From contig JAWUZG010000032.1 of assembly GCA_036785705.1 (NCBI GenBank), positions 12,232,001 to 12,296,000 of the forward strand: a stretch of DNA of 64,000 bases, given 5' to 3'. Each line of letters begins with the position of its first letter. Position 1 is the stretch's first letter. Positions 27,980 through 39,207 of this stretch are shown piece by piece. Origin of the DNA: Acanthornis magna. Its lineage: Eukaryota; Chordata; Aves; Passeriformes; Acanthizidae. The notes beneath the pieces are model-generated. The model was not told where the DNA came from. It saw only the letters and a program-made list of their open reading frames with translations, and did no database searches. The translations under genes and the position numbers were made by a program.

Positions 27980-29944
27980 AACACTTCTCACTCTGAAGGT
28001 GTCTGTACCAATCAGATCTTGAGCTCTGAGGTGAGGGCGGGAGTGAATGTGTGTTAGGAATTTATTTTCACTTCTGTCAGCAGCTTCTACATCAGCAGTT
28101 TGGCTTTAGAAATCCAGGTTTAATTGGTGAATAACCTGCCAATCACATTTACAAAATGCACTGGAGGTACTTTTAAATTTTTGCATTCTTGAAACACTTG
28201 TGATCTTTTTCAAGTATCTTTTAGCCTATCTCTCTCTTATTACTTGAATAAAAGAAGTGGGAGGATGAAAAAGAGAACAGCAAGGGCTTGAGAATCTTGT
28301 TATAAATATACAGAACATCATCTGTAGGTGGTGATATAAAAAATTACAAGAAATGTTCCTCTCTGTTACTGTATATAGATATGCCTGGTCAAAGTCTGCC
28401 ACTACAAACACCAGGAATATAACCACATTGCTGAACGTCATTATCCTGATTTCTCCAGTAGCTTCATTAGTAAGTCTGACTTTGAATTCCTTAAGTCTTT
28501 CTGAGTGTTTTTGGCTGTCTCAAGAATTAATTTATCAATCACTGGCTTTTGCAATCACATGCTCATTCCAGCTAAAATTGTACTGAGAAGTTGTTGTCTG
28601 AGTTACTTTATCCGTATTTCAGCTCTTCTCTCTGTATGTCAGTCGGATGTCAATCTGAATTGTGAGCTGCTGTTTACTTTAAATGCAGCCACCTGGATGG
28701 TTTTGGTCTCATTCTTCCCTCTGTCTTTTCAGACCACTGCAAAATGTCCACATCTTGTTTCTCATTTTTGGGAATTTCTGTCCTGCTTCTTTCTCTTTGG
28801 CCTCACCAGTTTGGTGACATTCTATTTTCAGAAAAAGGTTAAAAGTAAGAACTCAACACTTCAAACAACATTTCACTAGAACATCAGGTAAGTATCAGAA
28901 AAAAATTATGAAAGCATGCTACCAGTGCTGAAATATTCACCTATCAGTTCATATAAAAGAAACTTTTTCTATCCCTTTAAGATTATCCATGTCTGGAAAG
29001 ACATTTTTGCAATGAGGTATTGATTTTGAGGAAGTTTTTGCAATAGAAATTTTTATGAGATCCAAGGCAGTCCAGTCACTTCTGCTGGCAGATTGGAATA
29101 GAGATCTGAAATTAAAACCTGGTATTGATCTAAAAAAGATGTCTTCAGTAGGGTGCCATTTTTGAAAGCAAAAAGACTGTGTATTGTTCCAATGCAAAAC
29201 ACAAACCCATTTCCAAACCTTAAGAGCTCATAAAGTTGCCAGACTGTTAGTTGCTAATGAGTTACATGTCAAGAGGGACTCGTGGTTATGAAGATTAGAT
29301 GGTTTTTTACTCATTTTTTCCTAACAGAATGTTCTCTCTGAAGAGGGGAATCCCTGAACGGCAAGAAGCAGTGGTGTCATCTCTGTCACAGTGTTTACAG
29401 AAAATGGCTGGTGATGCATCATCCTTGCTCTCGAGGCAATGGCACCTTGAAGGCAGTGGAAGATTATTCCATCTACTAAAAGCATCCTGAAGTTCAAGGC
29501 TGGCTACAAGCCCGGGCAAACCACGCTGCTCCCCAGGAGAACAGACTGTTGGGGCATCAGCAGAGCAGAAGCACTGCTTCCTATTTCTCACATTTCCAAA
29601 CACTGGGAAGCCAGGCTGGCTGCTGCCACTGCCCCTGCAAATGCATGGAGTGCGCAAAATAGGCTGTCCTTAGAGGAGGCTGGGGACACAGGATGGGAGC
29701 ACGCTCTGCGCACAGCACCAGCAATTGCTGTGTCTACATCCCTGCAGGTGTCTGGAAAGAACAGGACCAGCAAGCTGGATTTCTCAGGGCTCTTGCATTT
29801 CCTCTGGCTCCCCCAGCTTTTCCTGTGCCAGGAGCAGGAACACCATGGCTTCGCTTTAGGTCAATGAAATTCAACTTTCTGTGCTTTCCTGAGAAGCCAC
29901 AGGCAGCTCTGATAAAGACCTAACGTCATCATTAGGGACAAAAA
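27980..29944. other. Non-coding stretch
   Basis: No gene supported. Plus-strand frames at 28353-28586 and 28505-28879 (124 codons) are hydrophobic and cysteine-bearing but match nothing I know. The part at 29300-29920 is GC-richer, with several overlapping frames on both strands, a pattern of low stop density and not of coding. Confidence 0.55.
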
Positions 29945-30397
29945 TGGTAGGGTGGGCTGACCCCAGCTAGCAGCTAAGCCTCCACCCAGTTGCTTGCTCA
30001 CTGCCCCACAGCACAATAGGGGAGAGAATCACAGGGCAAAAGTGTGGAAAACTCATAGGTTGAGACAAAAACAGCTTGATAAGTGAAGAAAAATAACAAA
30101 AACAAAAGCAAGTGATGTAAAGGCAGTCTCTTACCAGCCCTCACCAGCAGACTGGTGCCCAGCCAATCTCAGAGCAAGGGCAGCTTCCCTGGGCTGTAAT
30201 CCCGAGCACAGTGCACAGGGGATGGAACACCTCTTTGGTCAGTTCAAGTCATGGGTCCTGACTGAGTCCCCTCCCAAATCCTTGTGCAACCTCAGCCTAC
30301 AGCAGCTAAACCACTGATACACTCAACACTGCTCTGGCCACAAATCTAAAATACATCACCCCATGCACTGCTATGAAGGCAATTCCTTCCCAGCACA
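29945..30397 (-). mobile_element. Degraded solo LTR of an avian endogenous retrovirus
   Basis: Read on the minus strand, the segment follows a widespread avian ERV LTR. The plus-strand text begins TGGTAGGGTGGGCTGACC (the LTR 3' end reversed). It has the landmarks ACTCATAGGTTGAGACAAA, GGTCAGTTCAAGTCATGGG and GAGTCCCCTCCCAAATCC, and ends CCTTCCCAGCACA. Length about 450 bp fits an LTR. No gag, pol or env sequence adjoins it, so it is a solo LTR. It is well diverged and no clear target-site duplication is visible. Family assignment (ERVL-like) rests on memory and should be treated as tentative. Confidence 0.7.
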
Positions 30398-31139
30398 CTT
30401 AGGAGCAGCACTGGGAATTTTCAGGGAGACATTTATCAAGGCTAGTAAGCAGAAAAAAGGTAGTTTAGAGCAAAAGCTTATAAGGGAGTTGAAATAAAGT
30501 TGCCACATGATATGGTCTAGATTCATGCTTCAATGTGGTTTTTACCACATATGGCAGTACTGAGTCCTTTTTATGGTTCAGAACACCACAAAGCATTTTC
30601 ACAAATCTGTTTCCTTTGTAAAGCTTGAGTGCACTGAAATACACTTTTGCTAGCAGCTGGAAATTGAAATAGCAAGGACCAAAATTTATGAGCTTAATTT
30701 TGTGTTCAAAATACTTATGTTTCTGGATTTGCAAATACTTGTTTTGTTTCCCTTACTGATATGGCAGGGTTTATGTCCTATTTATTAAAAAAATGAAAAT
30801 ATTCTCTCTAATGAAGGTCCATTTGCTTTTACTTTTGCCTGTGGTTATTTTTAATTTTTTTATTTTTATATATTTTTGATCAATATGATAAAACATTTGG
30901 AAAATTTATTTTTTTCTCACTCCTGAGATTTTTTGATCTGTGTTTTACTTGGGGTTTACATCTTCTCCAAAACACTGGAAGACGTACTGTGCACATACCT
31001 CATAGTAAATAAATGAATAAATTCTTTGCATCAGGCACTTAACATCACAACAACTGACTCCCTTGTCTCTTGAAAAATTCACCAGTAGCATCACTGACAT
31101 TGTTAGTTGTTGCTTCCCTTTCCCAGTAAATGTTTAAGA
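30398..31139. other. Non-coding AT-rich stretch
   Basis: No gene supported. 30780-31000 is very rich in T and A, with long T runs. A minus-strand frame (30465-30734, 89 codons) has no recognised domain. Confidence 0.6.
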
Positions 31140-31910
31140 AGAGCGCTGAAAAAAGAATTCTGACTTTTCTTACATAAAGGGTTTAAAAAATTCCTAAGCC
31201 CCCAAGAGACACTAGCCCCTGCATTTGAAGCCTGTGTAGGTGGCGTTACTCTCAAAGTAAGGCTTTTATTCTTCAAAACGTGTCTTAACAGGAGCTCTCT
31301 TTGGGGACCATTTTAAGGCAATGAAACCAAGTAAAGGCTTGACAGCAGCTTCGCTAAGTATGGATGGGCACATCCCAGGGACGAAGGCAATTCTTTCTGT
31401 TTAGTCTATCTTTCGAAGCTCTCTCTTCTTCTAATCTTCTGGCAATACTCTAGCTGTCGCCTTTGAGTAAATCTTGCAAAGACTTTTTCCCGCAGTAGAA
31501 ATAAACCTGCGTGTTCCTTAGGAGTGGAGAAATGTATGCAGGTAAGCAGCTAGCAGGAGCTGGCAATCTCCCTGGCTGTGCTGTGCCTCAATTGAGGGAT
31601 GCTGCATGCTCAGCGACTGTCAGTATAGCTTCTCCTAGGAGCTTTAAATTGCTCTCTTGAAATGCAGTTGCAGGGGCAGGTTGTCGTCCGTTTGAGAATG
31701 CAAACAAAGCACGCAGCAGAAGGTAGAGCTAAGCTCACTCATTCTTAGTTTCAAATCCCCACAGTTATGTGGGGCAGATTTAGTTAAACAGAAATGCCAC
31801 TCAAGAGAATTTGTAAAAATTATACCCATTTGAAAAGTATGGATCCTTCCAAACACTTGAATGTAACATAAAACTTTGCCTGATTAACTTCTGCTTTAGC
31901 CACGTAATTC
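31140..31910. promoter_or_regulatory. CpG-retaining segment, possible exon or regulatory element
   Basis: About a dozen CpG dinucleotides (for example in AGCGCT, GGCGTT, AACGTG, TTCGCT, GACGAA, TTCGAA, GTCGCC, CCCGCA, TGCGTG, AGCGAC, GTCGTCCG, CACGCA) fall within roughly 600 bp, whereas neighbouring kilobases are nearly devoid of them. The density is far below a CpG island. It may mark conserved or functional sequence, or a younger or less methylated patch. It contains the candidate micro-exon at 31496-31541. Confidence 0.3.
31496..31541 (+). other. Candidate 46-bp micro-exon
   Basis: A pyrimidine run ending CTTTTTCCCGCAG (acceptor-like, AG at 31494-31495) is followed 46 bp later by ATGCAG|GTAAGC, a near-consensus donor (GT at 31542-31543). 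The enclosed bases are open in one frame, which would read RNKPACSLGVEKCMQ after one leading base. The other frame that starts at the first base has early stops. Good splice-like pairs also occur by chance in introns, so this is a hypothesis only; a non-coding transcript exon is equally possible. Confidence 0.15.
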
Positions 31911-34188
31911 CAAGGACATAACTTTGTAGAAATCCCTTGGGGAAAATCCAGCTTCTTATCAGGTCTGTAAGAGTCCATTAAATTTTTTCCTGTGTTTTTA
32001 ATGACTTCAGCAGAAAAGGTATTTTGCTTCTCTTCTTATATGTAATAAATAACTGTTCTTAGGATGATTAATCTACTTTGCTAATGAAGTTTCAACTGTC
32101 TTACTTTGATGAGCATGAATAACATATGTTTGTGTTGTTACTTGATATCCAAGAAACTTTTTATTATTTGTCATACAGTCCAATGGAGCTACTTTTAGTC
32201 ATCACAACCAACTGAGTTAGCTGTGGAAAGAAGTATACTTTTAAAAATCTGATGGTATGTCAGCATAGAAACATGAGGACGGTGTACTGAGAGATAATTT
32301 TTTCATGATTTAAAGCAAAGCCAAGATAACACCTATAGCATCTACATTATGGAACAAAGCATGTTTATTTATTATGTAAATTATTCCCATTTAAAGTACC
32401 TCTTCAGAATGGCTGTTATGGACAATGCACTAGAAGAAAATGAGCAGAAGGAAGCATATTTCTTGTCACAGCACTGGGAAAAGACACATAAAAGGTGGAA
32501 GTGTCATTTTGGATGATGTGCCTGGGAAGAGGAACAAATCTGTGTGAGCCATCCCTTTCCTGTTTCTGGTAGTCACTGGTTTAATACAGAGTTATGGGAT
32601 CTGAAAGAGTGTCTCCTCTTTATATTTTATGTAAAGAGCCTCAAAATTACTTGATTCTTGATGTGCTGTTTTTCAAATGAACGCACAAAATTTATCCAAA
32701 TTGCAATTCTAGTGCTCACGGATTTGCTAAATTAGTTTGAAAAAACAAAGAAACCCCTACATCTGTTGACTCTACTATTTTATTTTCTGACAATGGGCTC
32801 TATGAGTGAAATACTAGTCATGATTGTTATCTTCATCACATAATGAATTACGAACAACTAGCTGAGGGGGAGTTTACTGCTTTTTTTTGTTGGGTTTTTT
32901 TTTTGTTTGTTTTGTTTTTTTGTTTTTGGTTTTGTGGGTTTTTTTTGCCCCCAGTAAATGCCTTCAAGAATTTTCCTAGCCAGGGAAGCTGAGAATTTAA
33001 AATATCTCTGTAAACAAGAATCTTTCTCTATACTACAGATTTATTTTCATTTTTATTCTGATGCTTGTTTGACCACACCGTTCTTGCACTGTATGACATT
33101 ACTGAATTACCAGTGAGACCTGCAACATCAGTGAAATGATGCTCAAAAAAAACCAAAACAGTCCTGTTCCTACAAAGAAAAGATTTCATCTGCAAACCAT
33201 CAGATCCCTGCAGACTGTATGAATATATACAAGCTACTCTGGAGAGGTGGTTTTGCATGTACAATACAATTACCACACCAGCTTGTCACGTTTCATTTAC
33301 TATTTCTAGGATTCAATATTTAGACTGTGGCAGTGCTTAGTCTGCAGAGGCATTGTGCTAACACAGGGCAGAACAATACTGCAAAAAAAAATTTAAAACA
33401 AGGGAAAGATAATCAGTTTTCTTATAAATGCAGATGACACATAGCAAATGTAAGTCTGGAACAATATTAATTTTATTACGAAGTAAACCAATATTCCACG
33501 TCTTAAACATGGATTTCACCCCCAGCTATTCCATTTTCTAGAATCATTTGATATGACTTGAGAACAATTTACTGTCTAAATTAATGTTTTTTCAGGTTCT
33601 TTTTCACATACCTGTAGGATTTAGCAATTCTCTTTTAAAATATCCTAGCTGTGTCTTCTTTTATAGGTCTCTGGTCAGGTTTGCCAGCTTGCATGGCTGT
33701 GAGTGCTCATATGCTGTAAGCAAAACTGCAGCTCCCACTGCTTCTGCAAAGCAGACTTGGGTTTGGGATGACCCCCTATTTTTAGGCATATCTAGCCAGC
33801 AGCCTTATCAGCCTCTAGTCTGCAGGAACATGGGTGCTGCTGATGCTCCTTTTTAAAATCAAAATCTTCTTTAGCTTGTTGAAGTTAACATCTTGAACTG
33901 CATTTTGGTTTTGCTTTGATTTTATAATTAATGTACAGACAAGAACTTGAATATTTCAAGCAACATTGAGAGTACGAAGTCGATTTTTGTCTTTAACCAC
34001 TAAATATCCTTCTCCAAATGTTCATATCATAATCATGAAAATTACAACCCCCTAACAACAGCTTCAACATCAGCCACTCTGTGTTAGATACTGACTTATT
34101 GAAGGCTCATGAAGTGTCTTTTCTGAAGTTTTTGTAATGTAACAAAGCTCTACAAAAAAGGTTTGCAAAAATTTATCAGCTCTGAGCA
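31911..34188. other. Non-coding stretch
   Basis: No gene supported. It holds a T/G low-complexity tract at 32881-32947. Frames of 82-90 codons (33028-33276 minus, 33584-33856 plus) have no recognised domain. Confidence 0.6.
32881..32947. repeat. T/G-rich low-complexity tract
   Basis: Sixty-seven bases composed only of T and G on the plus strand, with long T runs broken by G, GG or GGG. Confidence 0.9.
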
Positions 34189-34464
34189 AGGGGCAGTAGT
34201 TTTAAACAGAAGGAGAATAAGCTTAGATTAGATATTAGGAAGAAATTCTTAATGGTGGGGGGGGAGCGGGGGGTGGTGAAGCACCAGAACAGGTTGCCCA
34301 GAGAAGCTGGGAATGCCCCATTCCTGGAAGAGTTCAAGGCTAGGTTGGATGGAAGTCTGAGCAACCTGGTCTAGTGGAAGGGTGTACCTGACAATGGCGG
34401 GGGGACTTGAACACGATGATCTTTAAGGTCCCTTCCAATGTAAACCATTTTATGATCTATGATT
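34189..34464 (+). mobile_element. CR1 LINE, 3' end fragment
   Basis: Shows the CR1 3' order: AGATTAGATATTAGGAAGAA, ACCAGAACAGGTTGCCCAGA, CAACCTGGTCTAGTGGAAGG, GATGATCTTTAAGGTCCCTT and a tail-type end (TTTTATGATCTATGATT). A poly-G-rich interruption lies near 34256-34276. The element is 5'-truncated. Confidence 0.92.
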
Positions 34465-35065
34465 TATTTTTATTGCAGTTCTAAAAGACTTGGAGAAAAA
34501 CAAAGAGAAAAATTGCTCTTCAATGTGTAGAAAATTCAATGTTGGGGGGCGGGTGCTATTTTTTTGTTTATGGAATTGAAGAATATTTTTCAAGATTTCC
34601 ATATTTACCTGAAGAATTACGTAAGTTTAACATCTATTAGAAATGGAAAAATGTGATTTCTCCTAAAATACACTAAGATCCTTTCTATCTGGTTCAGAGG
34701 TTTCTAGCTATTATCATTAATATTATTCAGGGAATAAGGGAGTAATATTTTTGGAAATATTATTCATAGAATAAGGACAACTGGTGTGCAATTGTTTTTG
34801 CTCATTCAAGGAAAAGTTCTTTTCTGATTAGATCCCAAACTATGTCACGTATTTGCATAATGGTGCATTACATGGCCACATTAGAGACCTGCTGAAAATA
34901 ACCAGAAGGCAGTGCCTTACTTGCTCTAACATTTGGTTCAGTAGCAGGCTTATCATTTTAAGGCTAAGCTAGAGAGATACATGCAAATATTCGCTATTCT
35001 TAATTCACTTGCCAAACTATCCTTTTCCCATCTTGCTCAAAATCTGGCAAAGTTATGAAGAAAAA
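34465..35065. other. Non-coding stretch with a local duplication
   Basis: No gene. A 22-bp direct repeat (34719-34740 and 34756-34777, three differences, starting AATATTATTCA) lies here. Confidence 0.6.
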
Positions 35066-35365
35066 ACTGGGGGACTTTCTTGATAACAAGCTGATCATGA
35101 GCCGGCAAAGTGTCCTTGCAGCAAAAGCCAAGAGCAGCCTGGGCTGCGTGAGGAGGGAAGCATTGCCATCAGGTGGAGGAAGGTGATCTTTTTCCTCTAC
35201 TCTGCACTGGCGAAACACATCTGTCATGCTGAATCTGGTTCTGGGCTCTCCAGGAAAAGAGAGATGTGGACATAATGTAGCAAGTCAGTGAAGGGCTGGT
35301 AAAATGATGGAGGGTTTGGAGCAGGAGGAGGCCGAGAGCACTGGAACTACTGAGCACCTGTGGCC
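35066..35365 (+). mobile_element. CR1 LINE, upstream part of an interrupted copy
   Basis: Follows the CR1 region that encodes the end of the reverse transcriptase and the sequence after it. Examples are CATGAGCCGGCAAAGTGTCC, GCAGCCTGGGCTGCGTGAGG, CTCTACTCTGCACTGGCGAA, GTTCTGGGCTCTCCAGGAAA and CAGTGAAGGGCTGGTAAAAT. The frame is broken, so it is not functional. The expected next CR1 bases are missing and unrelated sequence follows. The element resumes at 35632. Confidence 0.85.
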
Positions 35366-35631
35366 CTGTGACACTCGGTTACAGTAGAATCAATCTGTTT
35401 GTGCTTAAGAGGGGGATGTGCCCTTACACTGGTGCTTCTTTCTACACCTCTCCTGTCCTTTCTTTTCACCCTTGTGGTATTTCCACTAATAGGATCATGT
35501 TCACTGAAGCTACAGAAACTAATTGAGTGTGGAGAAAAGTGGTTAATGCAGTACATGCAGGCCATGGCTGAAGACTGCATGGATGTTTGGTGGTGATAAA
35601 CTTCCTGCAGCTGTGCTGCAGGACTGTGTAG
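35366..35631. other. Unidentified segment inside a CR1 copy
   Basis: About 265 bp that do not follow CR1, lying where CR1 would normally have only about 100-130 bp between the two matching halves. I see no terminal repeats, no target-site duplication and no recognised family. It may be an insertion plus deletion, a gene-conversion patch, or a strongly diverged stretch. Part of two overlapping minus-strand frames (154 and 107 codons) comes from it and the CR1 flanks. Confidence 0.5.
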
Positions 35632-35861
35632 GGTAGACAATAGGACAAGAGGCAAGCGGCAGAAACTGATACACAGGAACTTCCAACTGAATATGAGGAA
35701 GAACTTTATTTTGAAGGGCACTAAGCACTGGAACAGGTTGCCCGGAGAAGTTGTGGAGTCTCCTTTTCTGGAGATATTCAAAAGCCATCTTGATACAATT
35801 CCTAGTAACATGCTTTAGGGAACCCTTAATTGAGCAGGGAGATTGGACCACGTGATCCTTA
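35632..35861 (+). mobile_element. CR1 LINE, downstream part of an interrupted copy
   Basis: Resumes CR1 with AGGACAAGAGGCAAGCGGCA and continues through TGAGGAAGAACTTTATTTTG, ACTGGAACAGGTTGCCCGGA, GTTGTGGAGTCTCCTTTTCT, ATTGAGCAGGGAGATTGGAC and CGTGATCCTTA. The usual final part and tail repeat are missing, so the 3' end has been lost or degraded. Confidence 0.9.
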
Positions 35862-37829
35862 CCCACTGCATCTGGTGAAACCCACTGCAGCTTCTGATGT
35901 CTACTGGAAATAGTTCTTGATCCTTTGTGTCCCCCAGATTTTGCCTAGCACTGCCCAGAGATTGCTAGTCAGCCTGGACCAAAACTGCCATGGTGCTGGA
36001 AAACAAGCCTTCTGGAAATCCATAATTTGGAGTCAAAGATCACTTCCCAGTCTTGTTTTAATTGTCAGCATAGATGTTATCTCAGCTAATGGAGCTTGTG
36101 TTGTAGTATCAGCAAAGGGATTTTTTCAAAGTAGTTCTTTCAGTGGTCTCCTGTATTAAAAGGGGCTACAGACTTTTCCTGATGCATGTTAAAGGCACTG
36201 CAGTTTAGGGAATGATTTGTAACTCTTGTGAGTTTCAGATTAATTTCGTATTCAAACTGTAAACTAACAGTCCCAGGTCGGTTGTTAGTTGCACTCCAGT
36301 GGTGCAGGTAGAACATGGATGTTCACTGCTGTTGCAATTAAAATTGTTTTTTTCATCATTTATCAAGATGTTCATCATTATCAAGATTTCATAATGGAGT
36401 ATACATAAGAATGCAGAGAAATAATTCATGGAAAATTAGTTATATCTGAATAAAACTTTCAAAACCAAAAAAGGTAAAACAGATCTAAACTCAAAATTAG
36501 TGACTGGAGCTATTTGTAATTTAAAGGGTACTGACAGTATTTGTTCCAGCTGAATTTGATTTTCCTCTAAAATTGCTCCACTGAGTTTATAGATTGACTT
36601 TCGACCAAAACCTGAGACCGTGTCCACACATCTTACTTTATAGATTTTCCTTTCAAATTGTTGTTTCTGGGCAGATTTAGTTGTTGAGTTCTGATGGACA
36701 AGTTTTGCATCTGTTTCTTTTTAAAGTAATTTTCCTTTCATTTCCTGTACTTTGATTTAAAAAAATTAATTATCATCCAAGACAGGTTTAAATAAAGAGG
36801 GAAAGAAAAATAAGCACTTATCTAGTACACCTAACTAAACTAAGTTGCTTTATCAGGTTGAATAACATCTTTGGAATTCAGATGAAAGAAATTACGAAAT
36901 TTCATTATTTATATTTACGACAGCTTTATTTTGAAACAGAAAGGACCAAATTTGCAGTTGTCTTAGTCATATCTTCAAAATAAGTGTATCACTTGTTTAG
37001 TAAAAAAGTTATGGTTCTATTTTTATATTCCTGGGCTTGAAACTCTGCTCTTGGAACACTAGTTCAGCCTGTGCCTTCCTACCAATAAACTGATCCTTGC
37101 ACTAGACATTGGGTAGTTATAACCGTGATCACCTCATTACTCTATGTAAATATTACCTTCTTTTCATGCAAAGAGACATATTTTCTCCCTATGCAGTTCC
37201 AGTAAGACTGGAGTGGAAAGCTCAGACTGCTGAGTCTTAGCATGGCTGTCAAAATACTGGACTTGAAGATGTTTCTCTTCTGCTTAGAGCTCTGTCAAGC
37301 AGTCAAAGCACCAACAGCAAAATCACATCCCAGACTTCTGTTGTTGCATAAAGGGGCTGAGTTCAGATAAGAGTAAGGGAATAACAGACAAGAAAAAGTG
37401 ATAAGAATTCTACAGGCTTTAATTTCCTTTCAACTTTTTTTTCTTGTCCAAACTGTTGCTAAATTTAAAATTCATTAAAATCTAACCTAAAGCAAGGGAC
37501 TCATAGGTTTGCCTACATTGTATTGCTTGAGTCTTCAAGAACTGATCTGGAACAAGCGCTCTAATAAAGAAGTATAATTTATATTGTCAGGAGAATGATC
37601 AAGAATACGTGTACTGAAGACAGGTTCAACCTTTGTGAAGTTCTTGTGAACAAAATGGGTGCCAGACTTCTGGAATTCTTTCAGAATATTCAGAAGGATA
37701 TTTACTTTAGAAACAGGTGGGGGGAAGTCAGGGAGACATTTCAGACTCTGTTGGTTACCGGTTTCCCACAGAGACTGTCTTTGTGACTGTGTTTAAGTTG
37801 CTGGGTTATAGCCAGACTGGCAGATAATG
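35862..37829. other. Non-coding stretch
   Basis: No gene supported. A 19-bp tandem duplication lies at 36352-36387. Frames are short; the plus-strand one at 37595-37786 lies just upstream of an old CR1 and may include undetected LINE sequence. Confidence 0.55.
36352..36387. repeat. 19-bp tandem duplication
   Basis: TTCATCATTTATCAAGATG at 36352-36370 is followed directly by a copy lacking one T (36371-36387). Confidence 0.85.
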
Positions 37830-38395
37830 CCCACCTTGTCAAAATCTTGACTGTGTCTGGCTCCTCAAGGTCTGTGCAACTCTAGTTGCCATTGTTTAGG
37901 AAAGGTGAATTCAGACCAAGATAGGTATAGAGGCAGGCTATTATGATGCTTTTGTAAATAGGGGGTCTAAGAAAAAATAGTAGAAGAATTTGAATTATTC
38001 AACCAAAGAAAAGAAAGACTGAACAGATATGCTTTTTGTCCATCCACACACTGAGGAGGACAGATAAACACAGGGAAGGAAAGGAGCTACTTAAGGACAG
38101 TTTTGGCACATATATGTGTTTAAATGAGCCACGAATAGATTTAAGTGGGAAGTTCAATTGACGTTCCTAATTAATGGAGTATTGCAATACAAAAAACCCT
38201 TTCACTTTGAGAAGCTGGGAAAAAAACCAAACACATTTTAGAATGGAGTTTGATCAGTTTATGATAGGGATTATGCAATGTAGTTGCCTGCAGATCCATC
38301 TTTAGGCACTGCAACAGTAGGCAGTTACTTAGCTTATCAGATTTATTTACAGGGGTTAGAGAGAAGAAAATTTCTCTCCAGATCTAAACCCTCAA
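37830..38395 (+). mobile_element. Ancient CR1-type LINE fragment
   Basis: A strongly diverged copy of an old amniote CR1 lineage. Matching landmarks in order: TAGTTGCCATTGTTTAGGAA, AGGTATAGAGGCAGGCTATT, AGGAGCTACTTAAGGACAGT, TTTTGGCACATATATG, TTAAATGAGCCACGAATAGA, GATCAGTTTATGATAGGGAT and GTAGTTGCCTGCAGATCC. All reading frames are broken. The start and end are approximate. This copy predates the better-preserved CR1 elements in the window. Confidence 0.7.
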
Positions 38396-39207
38396 GGCAT
38401 CCTGTGTTGACTTTTGGCTTTTTATGGCCTTAAATACTACAGGCTTCCTGATGAGCAGAAGCAACAAGCTTGTGCCTTAAATACCTATCACCAGTCTCGC
38501 TCTCAGAGGTCTCAGAGGTCAGACAAGGCCTCCAGGGTGGATCAGTGTCATATCACAGCATCTGCAACATACACCCCAGGCTTCTCTTCCCTCACTTCCA
38601 TAATTTTGGCACACTGCTCAAAAGTGTATGCACAGTCTTGCTGCTGCAGACCTCAAAGGAGTCTGTTGAGATTAATGGCTTCTTAAGTCTGCCTAGAAGA
38701 AGCTGTGTGTGTACATGCGAACATCTCTTTTTGAGCCTCCCTCTGTGTTGTCTCTGTGTTGACGAGTGACAACTCTTCACTTCTCTAGCAAAATAGGATT
38801 ATCAGCCTGAGTGACACAATCATGGGATCCAGAGAGGGCCAACTTGAGCTGCAGCTGCCAGTGTGAACGCCCACAAGCGACAGTCTCATTGTGAAACAAG
38901 ATCATATTAATTTGGCAAATTAGATTGCTGTCAAAGATTGAAGATATTCCTGTCCCCATTCCAGATCCTATTTTCCATGACTTCACCCAGTCTCATGCTA
39001 GGTAGCAACTCAGGCTTCACCTCAAGGAGTTTGCCGCCATTGTGTTTTGATCATAGAAGACGTTTTTCCAGTCAATGATTTTAAAATAGTTTGGAAAAAA
39101 AAAATAAATTCCCTGTGAATTTCTCTTCTCCTATAGAATGAATTCAAACCTATTTTGTATTATTTTGTTTTTTAGGGAAATTCACTAGTAATACTGCAGT
39201 ATTCCAA
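38396..39207. other. Non-coding stretch
   Basis: No gene supported. Two overlapping plus-strand frames of 90-99 codons at 38414-38769 carry a minus-strand counterpart and no domain. A 9-bp tandem duplication (CTCAGAGGT) is at 38502-38519. Confidence 0.6.

Noticed and set aside
28353..28879. Hydrophobic plus-strand frames suggesting a membrane protein
   Set aside because: T-rich DNA gives L/F/S-rich translations; two overlapping frames look similar and no family fits.
35347..35811. 154-codon minus-strand frame
   Set aside because: Lies antisense across an interrupted CR1 copy; no domain.
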